From Bacteroidota bacterium (GTDB taxonomy: Bacteria > Bacteroidota > Bacteroidia > UBA8524): a DNA stretch of 6,598 bases. This document shows, piece by piece, positions 1-5,632 of the stretch; position 1 is the stretch's first letter, and each line of letters starts with the position of its first letter. The stretch is taken from positions 1 through 6,598 of the forward strand of contig DQHT01000036.1 in the NCBI GenBank assembly GCA_003531115.1, given 5' to 3'. Under the pieces are notes generated by a model. It ran no database searches, was not told the origin of the DNA, and was given only the letters and a program-made list of their open reading frames with translations. The translations under genes were made by a program, and so were the position numbers.

Positions 1-2403
1 GAATATTCGGCCGACGCTTTTAAAACCAACCCGGATGCAGATGGGTCGGACCTGGTAAAAAAGATGCCCGGGATCACCACCAAAGACGGTAAAATTCAGG
101 CTCAGGGTGAAGATGTGCAGAAGGTGACCATTGACGGACAGGAATTTTTTGGGGAGGATGCTATGTTGGCGCTCAAAAATTTGCCTGCTGAGATCATTGA
201 TAAGGTTCAGGTTTATGATAAACTCAGCGACCAGTCGCAGTTTACGGGTTACAACGACGGCAATACCGTAAAAACCATCAATATCGTAACAAAAACAGGG
301 AAAACTGACGGGCAATTCGGAAAAGTTTATGCCGGATATGGAACAGATGACCACTACAACGCCGGGTTTAATGCCAATATTTTTAATGGCAAACAGCGGC
401 TTACCTTTATTGGTTTGTCGAATGATATTAACCTGCAGAATTTTGCCAACGACGACCTTCTTGGGGCTCTTTCGGTACCCAAAGGAGGAAACAGAGGAAG
501 CCGCCGTTATGGTCCCCAAACCGGTACCAATCCTTCCGATTTTTTGGTTGGAGAGCAGGGGGGTATTAACACCGCCCATTCATTAGGGGTGAATTATATT
601 GATATGTGGGGGAAAAAGCTCAAGGTAAATGCGAGCTACTTTGTAAACGGACTGGAGAACCGAACAAATCAGAACCTTCAAAGGGCTTATTACCTGAGTG
701 AGGCAGGAAACCAAAATTATGATGAGACGAATCTGAGCCATTCAAACAATATCAGCCACCGTGTTAATTTGCGTATGGAGTATACACTTGACTCGAACAA
801 CTCCATTATCTATACCCCGCGAATAAGTTTTCAGGGTAATTTGACTTCCACCAAGCTCTTTGGGGTGAACCGGCTTAACACCCAATTGCTGAGCAGCACG
901 GTGAATGAAACGTTCAGGGAACGCAGCGGATTTAGTTATGGGCATGAACTTTTGTTTCGGCATAAGTTTAAAAAGGAAGGCCGGACCATCAGTTTGGGAC
1001 TCAACAACAGCATGAACGCGTCACGTGGAAACAGTAGTTTGTATGCCGAAAACCACTTTAGCACCAACGGAACAGATTCGGTGTACATCCTCGATCAGCA
1101 AACAGTATCAGAGGGACTAAACAGCAACATGGGAATCAGGTTGATGTATACAGAGTCGCTGGCAAAGTTCGGACAGTTGAATATCACCTATTCACCTTCC
1201 CGGAGCAGAAGTTTGGATGAAATGGATACCCGTTCCCTGGATTCAACAAGCGGTTGGTACCAGAACTACGACAGCCTCTTATCCAATAACCTGAAAAGTT
1301 ATACCGATGTGCAGCAACTCGGCACCGGACTTCGCTTTAGTCGGAAAAAGCTGATGTTTTTTGCGATGCTGAACGTACAATACAGTCACTTGTACGCCGA
1401 GCAAAAAGTACCCTCAGCCTTTGTGGTCGACAAACAATTTAACGCCATTCTTCCCTTTTCCTTTGTTCGTTATGAATTCAGCAAGGGCAATCAGATCCGT
1501 TTGTTTTACCGCAGCAGCACCAGTCTTCCGCGTGCCTCTCAATTGCAGGGCGGGGTCGACAACAGCAACCCCTTGTTGTTGACACAGGGAAATCCGGATC
1601 TTGACCAATCCTATGCCCACCGACTTGGCTTACGGATCAACCGTACCAATGTAGCCAAAGGGCGCACCTTGTTTGTATCCATCAATGGCAATTACCAGAA
1701 CAATTATATCGCGGGAAGTTCGACCATTGCCCGAAATGACACGACAATAAACGGGATCTTCCTGGCCCGTGGAACCCAATTGAACAAACCGGTAAACCTT
1801 GATGGATTTTGGAATGCGAGCATTTTTAGCAGTTTTGCCATGCCGATCAAGCCTATAAAATGCAATTTGAATCTGAACCTTAACCTCAATCGCAGTCAAA
1901 CACCGGGATTAATTAATGAGGTCCTCAATTATACCCAGGCAACCGCCCTGAATCTGAGTTTGGTATTGAGCAGCAATATTTCTGAAAAGATCGATTTTAG
2001 TTTCAGCTATGCCGCCGACCTGAACCAGGTTAGAAATACCTTCCAGCCCCAATTGAATAACGACTACCTATTGCATGCCGCTGCGGCAGGATTTAGCTGG
2101 ATGCACAAAAAGGGCTTCCTGGCCACAACACAGGCCAGTTACATTTCCTACATCGGATTGGGCGATGTTTTTAACAGCGATTACCTGATCTGGAATGCGG
2201 CGGTAGGCTATAAATTCCTTAAAAATGACAGAGGAGATATCCGCTTAAGCGTGTTTGATATTCTGGGTCAAAACAATACCCTCACCCGCAATGTCAATGA
2301 AATGTATGTGGAAGACATCCAGAATGTTGTATTGCAGAGGTACTTTATGCTCACCTTCACCTATACCTTCCGGAATTTTAACGCCGTGAAGCCTTCTCGA
2401 TAA
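1..2403 (+). CDS. Outer-membrane beta-barrel protein, TonB-dependent-receptor-like (5' partial)
   Basis: The frame is open from base 1, giving 800 visible residues and a TAA stop at 2401-2403. The true start is upstream; the ATG at 64 is internal, because in-frame codons before it already encode plug-type sequence (DADGSDLVKKMPGI). The plug-domain hallmarks are clear: KVTIDGQEFFGEDAMLALKN, then NLPAEIIDKVQVYDKLSDQS, FTGYNDGNTVKTINIVTK, within about the first 120 residues. The rest is rich in alternating, aromatic-containing beta strands typical of a barrel, ending in an aromatic strand (FMLTFTYTFRNF) that resembles an outer-membrane beta-signal. This matches Bacteroidota proteins that carry a carboxypeptidase-regulatory-like domain, a plug and an OMP_b-brl_3 barrel. 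From family knowledge the missing N-terminus should hold a signal peptide and the regulatory-like domain. No SusD-like partner is visible here. The substrate cannot be told. I noticed only one cysteine in the visible part. Its last codons overlap the convergent gene on the other strand. Confidence 0.93.
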   Translation, partial: EYSADAFKTNPDADGSDLVKKMPGITTKDGKIQAQGEDVQKVTIDGQEFFGEDAMLALKNLPAEIIDKVQVYDKLSDQSQFTGYNDGNTVKTINIVTKTGKTDGQFGKVYAGYGTDDHYNAGFNANIFNGKQRLTFIGLSNDINLQNFANDDLLGALSVPKGGNRGSRRYGPQTGTNPSDFLVGEQGGINTAHSLGVNYIDMWGKKLKVNASYFVNGLENRTNQNLQRAYYLSEAGNQNYDETNLSHSNNISHRVNLRMEYTLDSNNSIIYTPRISFQGNLTSTKLFGVNRLNTQLLSSTVNETFRERSGFSYGHELLFRHKFKKEGRTISLGLNNSMNASRGNSSLYAENHFSTNGTDSVYILDQQTVSEGLNSNMGIRLMYTESLAKFGQLNITYSPSRSRSLDEMDTRSLDSTSGWYQNYDSLLSNNLKSYTDVQQLGTGLRFSRKKLMFFAMLNVQYSHLYAEQKVPSAFVVDKQFNAILPFSFVRYEFSKGNQIRLFYRSSTSLPRASQLQGGVDNSNPLLLTQGNPDLDQSYAHRLGLRINRTNVAKGRTLFVSINGNYQNNYIAGSSTIARNDTTINGIFLARGTQLNKPVNLDGFWNASIFSSFAMPIKPIKCNLNLNLNLNRSQTPGLINEVLNYTQATALNLSLVLSSNISEKIDFSFSYAADLNQVRNTFQPQLNNDYLLHAAAAGFSWMHKKGFLATTQASYISYIGLGDVFNSDYLIWNAAVGYKFLKNDRGDIRLSVFDILGQNNTLTRNVNEMYVEDIQNVVLQRYFMLTFTYTFRNFNAVKPSR

Positions 2404-3238
2404 ACAGCAGGGTATTGTAATAGCGCCAGAGCCGTTTTTGAACATCGTAGGGCCGCACCTGGTAATTGTTTTCATTGCCCGGAGCGATATAATTGCTCAG
2501 ATAAATTTCGTATTGATGGTAATCTCCCTGAACCATGCTGTGAACGATGGTGAGGCTGAAGGGTTCATTGAGTCCGAAAGCCGGCTGCCGCAGGTTGTCT
2601 ATACGAAATGTGCTGTCGTTTAACCAGGCACCTACCCGGGGTTTTTCACAGGCAAGCACCAGCCATTCACTCAACTTTTTCATGGTGCTGTCCTGATGCT
2701 CTTTGGAATACATAAACAGGTAGCTGCTCAGGTTATTTTCGATCACTTTGGCGCTGAACAAATACATGGTATTGGCCCGCTGGTCATCGCTATAATACTT
2801 TACCTGCAGCACCCCGTCAATAATATCCTGTATCTCTTCCATTAAATTGCGGAATATCCCCATTCGTTGATTGAGCAAATTGAAAGCCGGCTCTTCATTT
2901 TCAAAGCGGAATCGGATCAGTTTTCCCCTCTTGTCGCTTTCCACGATCTCCATCGACATGAAATAGGTACTCCCGGTATATGTTGGTAGAAAAATACCCG
3001 CCATAGCATAACTCTGGCTGTCATTTATTAATTCGAGCGCTTTATCCCCGGCACCCCGAAATGCCTTTTCTATTCCTGATTCCAGTTTTTTCATAGAGGC
3101 AGAATACCAGACTTCAAGATAGGGATCGGCTTCATCGGTATGAAAAATCACCAAATCAGGAAAGTTTTTTGCTGCGGGTTGGGCAAAAGCAGAGGATAAA
3201 GAACCCAAAAGGAGGAATAAGCCAATACAAATTCGCAT
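2378..3238 (-). CDS. Secreted protein of unknown function with signal peptide
   Basis: This is a 286-residue protein if started at the ATG at 3236-3238; an in-frame TTG two codons upstream (3242-3244) is possible but unnecessary. The N-terminus is a good Sec signal peptide: MRICIGLFLLLGSLSSAFAQ, with an A-F-A site predicting cleavage before Q20. No lipobox cysteine follows, so a soluble periplasmic or exported protein is inferred rather than a lipoprotein. No later membrane segment is seen. The mature part mixes helix-like segments (KKLESGIEKAFRGAGDKALE; LMEEIQDIIDGVLQVKYYSD) with strand-like ones (STYFMSMEIVES, HQYEIYLSNYIAP). I do not recognise a family or any catalytic motif. It converges on the outer-membrane protein gene with a 26-bp tail overlap, and is divergent from the T9SS-substrate gene across 142 bp. 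The clean signal peptide and the long uninterrupted frame support a real gene. Confidence 0.85.
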   Translation of the reverse strand: MRICIGLFLLLGSLSSAFAQPAAKNFPDLVIFHTDEADPYLEVWYSASMKKLESGIEKAFRGAGDKALELINDSQSYAMAGIFLPTYTGSTYFMSMEIVESDKRGKLIRFRFENEEPAFNLLNQRMGIFRNLMEEIQDIIDGVLQVKYYSDDQRANTMYLFSAKVIENNLSSYLFMYSKEHQDSTMKKLSEWLVLACEKPRVGAWLNDSTFRIDNLRQPAFGLNEPFSLTIVHSMVQGDYHQYEIYLSNYIAPGNENNYQVRPYDVQKRLWRYYNTLLFIEKASRR

Positions 3239-3317
3239 ATGCAAGAATAAGGAACTTTATAGGGATGAAAAACAGGAAAGAGAGGTTGCATCAGAGGCTT
3301 CGTCAATTGAAAACAGA

Positions 3318-3340
3318 AAAGTATGAATTCAATATACTTT
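3318..3340. promoter_or_regulatory. Inverted repeat in the divergent intergenic region, candidate operator
   Basis: A perfect 7-bp inverted repeat (AAAGTAT / ATACTTT) is separated by a 9-nt spacer that contains GAATTC. It lies in the 142-bp region (3239-3380) between two divergent genes: about 80 bp before the secreted-protein start on the minus strand and about 41 bp before the T9SS-substrate start on the plus strand. That position would suit a regulator site for either gene. No full Bacteroidota promoter (-33 TTTG with -7 TAnnTTTG) could be fixed; on the minus strand the left arm reads TACTTTTC, one mismatch from the -7 consensus, without a good -33 partner. AT-rich dyads of this size can arise by chance. 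Confidence 0.3.
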
Positions 3341-3380
3341 CCATGCAGCGAATCTCCTTTCACAGCGTCACCTTTGTCAT

Positions 3381-4205
3381 ATGAAAAAAGCACTACTATT
3401 CGGTTCTGCCCTGGCCGTGATCCTTTTGGGCATGTCATTCGAAAGCATAGAACGGGTTGAAGCTGTTTATAACCGTACAGCTGCACCGGCCGGACATACC
3501 GGTTCTCCCGGCGACGGAAAAATTTGTACCGCTTGTCATCTTGGTGCAGCGGCAGCTGTAAAAACAGGGATTATCACCACGGATATTCCTGCTCAAGGTT
3601 ATATTCCAGGAAACACCTATACCATTACCGTAACCCTGAACAATCCGGGCACTACACGGTTTGGATTTCAGCTCTCACCTCAGAATCCCGCCGGAACCAT
3701 GTTGGGTACCTGGGGACCATCTACCGCAGAAACGCAGGTTATCAATGGAAAATACGCCACACATAAACTTGTGGGCACCAACGGAACCGACAGCAAAGTA
3801 TGGACCCTCCAATGGACCGCCCCGGTGGCCGGAACTGGTGATGTAACTTTTTACGGTGCATTCAATATCTCCAATGCTGATAACACCACAACGGGTGATG
3901 TGATATGGAAAACCTCACATACTGTTCCCGAACAAACCAGCGGACTGGAGATCGCCAGCATACTGGAGATCGATGCCTTTGTTGATGGAAGCAATCATTT
4001 GCAGGTTCGATTGGAGGATACAGAAACAAGCGGAGCAACTATCCGATTAGTGGATATGAATGGGAAACAAGTTGCCAACTGGTCAGATGTAGGCTTGATC
4101 GATGGAAGCTGGAATGCTGAATTGCCGCAAATGAGTGCCGGAATTTACCTTGTTCAGGTTCAAGCTGGTAATAAAGTAGGGAGCAGGAAGATAGCTGTTT
4201 TTTAG
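3381..4205 (+). CDS. T9SS-secreted Reeler-like (choice-of-anchor V) protein with a CxxCH motif
   Basis: A 274-residue protein starting at the ATG at 3381, which directly precedes a signal peptide (KK then a hydrophobic stretch at about residues 4-20, possible cleavage near VEA at 26-28). Next comes the motif APAGHTGSPGDGKICTACH (residues 35-53) with CTACH at 49-53, a typical c-type haem attachment pattern. It is followed by a beta-rich domain (about 70-185; YIPGNTYTITVTLNN, RFGFQLSPQ, VTFYGAFNISNAD) resembling the Reeler-like/choice-of-anchor V family of Bacteroidota secreted proteins. Residues about 205-274 form a type A T9SS sorting domain (VDMNGKQVANW, MSAGIYLVQVQAGNK, RKIAVF). Family knowledge implies Sec export, then T9SS passage to the surface or medium with tail removal. 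The molecular function is unknown; haem binding is inferred from the motif only. No Shine-Dalgarno sequence is evident, as is usual in this phylum. An 11-bp direct repeat sits in the linker before the sorting domain. Confidence 0.9.
   Translation: MKKALLFGSALAVILLGMSFESIERVEAVYNRTAAPAGHTGSPGDGKICTACHLGAAAAVKTGIITTDIPAQGYIPGNTYTITVTLNNPGTTRFGFQLSPQNPAGTMLGTWGPSTAETQVINGKYATHKLVGTNGTDSKVWTLQWTAPVAGTGDVTFYGAFNISNADNTTTGDVIWKTSHTVPEQTSGLEIASILEIDAFVDGSNHLQVRLEDTETSGATIRLVDMNGKQVANWSDVGLIDGSWNAELPQMSAGIYLVQVQAGNKVGSRKIAVF
3944..3972 (+). repeat. Short in-frame direct repeat in the interdomain linker
   Basis: ACTGGAGATCG occurs at 3944-3954 and again at 3962-3972, an 18-bp period, so the duplication keeps frame. 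It encodes the doubled LEI in GLEIASILEIDAF (residues 188-200), between the Reeler-like domain and the T9SS sorting domain. It may be a small tandem-duplication remnant; it has no evident function of its own. Confidence 0.6.
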
Positions 4206-4211
4206 GTTCTT

Positions 4212-4226
4212 CCCCACTCTTTGGGG
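4212..4226. terminator. Possible small hairpin between convergent genes
   Basis: CCCCA / TGGGG forms a 5-bp GC-rich stem with a CTCTT loop in the 30-bp gap between the convergent stops at 4205 and 4236. On the plus strand it is followed by a moderately T-rich stretch (CTTTATTTCTTT) after an 8-nt gap; on the minus strand there is no T run. The position suits a terminator for the T9SS-substrate gene, but the stem is short, so this is tentative. Confidence 0.35.
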
Positions 4227-4235
4227 CTTGGAGCT

Positions 4236-5582
4236 TTATTTCTTTACTTCAAAGTATACCCGCATTTTTTCGCTGTGAGTGCGTACTTTTAACCAAGACT
4301 CGAGCTTCAGACGATCCTGGTATTTTAAACCTTCGGACATTTGAATGATAACCACACTCAGACTATCATTCACTTGTCCTTTTATATCCTCGCTGGTCAT
4401 GTTGCCGATTGACAGGTAGGTGGCCTTATAACCCTGAGCCTGAATTTCCTTAAGAATGTCAGCGGCAGGATAATCGCTGCTTTTCAGGTGTTCCATTTCC
4501 CTATAGGCTTTTCTCAGAAGGCTGTCTTTTTTGAGCACCTCCTTCTCTTTCTTGTCAAGAATTGCCTGAATAAGCGTTAAGTCAGCAGCAGGTGACTCCG
4601 GTTGAAAATATCCTTGTCCCTGTTTGATGATGAGGGTCGACCCGCCTAAGCGGTAATGAGGCAATTGGCGATGGATATGGATAAGTTCGCTGCTATCGAT
4701 CTGGGCGCCAATCAATAAGACCTCGATCTTATTGCTCGTAAATGAAATTCTCTTTTGCCCTACGGCGGTGGCTTCAAAATTTAGTTCCTGTTTGATAAAA
4801 GTCTCGGCCCTGTTTTCAAAAATGGTTCGTAATACCAACTTATAGGCAATATAAACACTGGGTATGATGGTAATGGCGACAATGATGGTTATAGATGTTT
4901 TTACTCTTTTGGCCAGGTGTTCATCCACAAACTGGAACTTTTTAAAGCGGAGGTACCTCACGATCAGGATGGTAGCCAAGCAGATAAAAACCGAATTGAT
5001 AAAAAACAGGTAAGTGGCACCGAAGAAAAAGGACATTTGTCCGGTTGCCAGTCCGTAACCCGCCGTACAAAGAGGAGGGATCAGTGCCGTTGCAATGGCC
5101 ACACCCGGAATCACGTTGCCTTTTTCTTTACTGGAGGTGGCAATAATACCCGCCAATCCCCCAAAAAAGCCGATCAATACATCCCAGGTGGTGGGCATGG
5201 TTCGGGCCAGCAATTCGGAATGGGCGAATTTGAGTGGGGTGAGCAAAAAGTAAAGGCAGGCGGTGGCAATACTCATCACCATGGCCACAGCAATGTGGAT
5301 GACGGATTTTTTGATCAATGCAAAATCGTAAATACCCACGCCGAGACCAAGTCCGACTATAGGACCCATGATCGGAGAAATAAGCATGGCCCCGATGATC
5401 ACCGCTGCCGAATTGACGTTCAGTCCAATGCTGGCAATGAGGATGGCAAAGATGAGGATCCATAAATTACTCCCCCGAAACTCCACATTAGCACGGATGG
5501 AGGCCACAACCTCTTCTTCCCGGCTTTTATACGTCTCGAGATCAAATAAACCACGCAGCCAGGATAAGCCTTTTCGTTTCAT
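4236..5582 (-). CDS. DUF389 family integral membrane protein with C-terminal soluble domain
   Basis: A 448-residue protein with an ATG at 5580-5582 followed by a basic N-terminus (MKRKG). The DUF389 core is unmistakable: NSAAVIIGAMLISPIMGPI (57-75) and GNVIPGVAIATALIPPLC (155-172). Hydrophobic segments lie near 39-56, 59-86, 92-115, 131-149, 156-178, 185-211 and 229-251. The basic loop RYLRFKKF...KRVK (209-228) should be cytoplasmic. If the segments number seven as drawn, the last roughly 195 residues lie in the periplasm. This tail has strand-like stretches (KIEVLLIGAQI, SLSVVIIQMSE) and a charged helix (LDKKEKEVLKKDSLLRKAYR, about 342-361) that might be a coiled coil. The family's function is not established, so no substrate is assigned. 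The gene lies 50 bp downstream of the co-directional VOC gene, so co-transcription is possible, and a dyad sits 11-30 bp before its start. Confidence 0.93.
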   Translation of the reverse strand: MKRKGLSWLRGLFDLETYKSREEEVVASIRANVEFRGSNLWILIFAILIASIGLNVNSAAVIIGAMLISPIMGPIVGLGLGVGIYDFALIKKSVIHIAVAMVMSIATACLYFLLTPLKFAHSELLARTMPTTWDVLIGFFGGLAGIIATSSKEKGNVIPGVAIATALIPPLCTAGYGLATGQMSFFFGATYLFFINSVFICLATILIVRYLRFKKFQFVDEHLAKRVKTSITIIVAITIIPSVYIAYKLVLRTIFENRAETFIKQELNFEATAVGQKRISFTSNKIEVLLIGAQIDSSELIHIHRQLPHYRLGGSTLIIKQGQGYFQPESPAADLTLIQAILDKKEKEVLKKDSLLRKAYREMEHLKSSDYPAADILKEIQAQGYKATYLSIGNMTSEDIKGQVNDSLSVVIIQMSEGLKYQDRLKLESWLKVRTHSEKMRVYFEVKK

Positions 5583-5592
5583 TCCAGCAAAT

Positions 5593-5612
5593 TACAAAGA
5601 CCGGCATTTGTA
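5593..5612. promoter_or_regulatory. 20-bp dyad-symmetric element upstream of the DUF389 gene
   Basis: TACAAA and TTTGTA form perfect 6-bp arms around GA-CCGG-CA. The central CCGG is itself palindromic and shares the same centre, so 8 of 10 base pairs obey dyad symmetry. The element lies in the 50-bp gap (5583-5632) between the VOC stop and the DUF389 start, 11-30 bp before the DUF389 ATG. It could be an operator or a small 5'-leader hairpin acting on the DUF389 gene. It is unlikely to be an intrinsic terminator, because the arms are AT-rich and no T run follows on the minus strand. Confidence 0.35.
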
Positions 5613-5632
5613 CCCTAACTAAAATTTTAAAA

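Noticed and set aside
64..66. ATG at 64 as start of the outer-membrane protein
   Set aside because: The frame is open back to base 1 and encodes plug-type residues before this Met; a start here would remove the signal peptide that this family needs.
1..2403. SusC-type member of a polysaccharide utilisation locus
   Set aside because: No SusD-like, glycosidase or regulator gene is adjacent, and the plug motifs fit the OMP_b-brl_3-type group rather than classic SusC.
3242..3244. TTG start for the minus-strand secreted protein
   Set aside because: The ATG two codons downstream gives a standard signal peptide, and the extra residues add nothing.
3307..3342. Plus-strand promoter from TTG (3307-3309) and a TACTTTCC-like -7 element (3335-3342)
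   Set aside because: The -7 element has mismatches to TAnnTTTG and the spacing is longer than usual; not strong enough to annotate.
3148..3486. 112-codon minus-strand frame across the divergent intergenic region
   Set aside because: It overlaps both the signal-peptide coding region of the secreted protein in another frame and the start of the T9SS-substrate gene; no domain or signal peptide is evident.
4917..5465. 182-codon open frame on the plus strand, antisense to the DUF389 gene
   Set aside because: It lies wholly inside a confidently identified gene, has an odd His/Gly/Gln/Asp-rich composition with no domain signal, and is best read as a shadow of DUF389 codon usage.
5620..5629. Perfect 10-bp palindrome TAAAATTTTA
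   Set aside because: It is pure A/T in an AT-rich gap with no loop and no T run; expected by chance and not a convincing terminator or operator.
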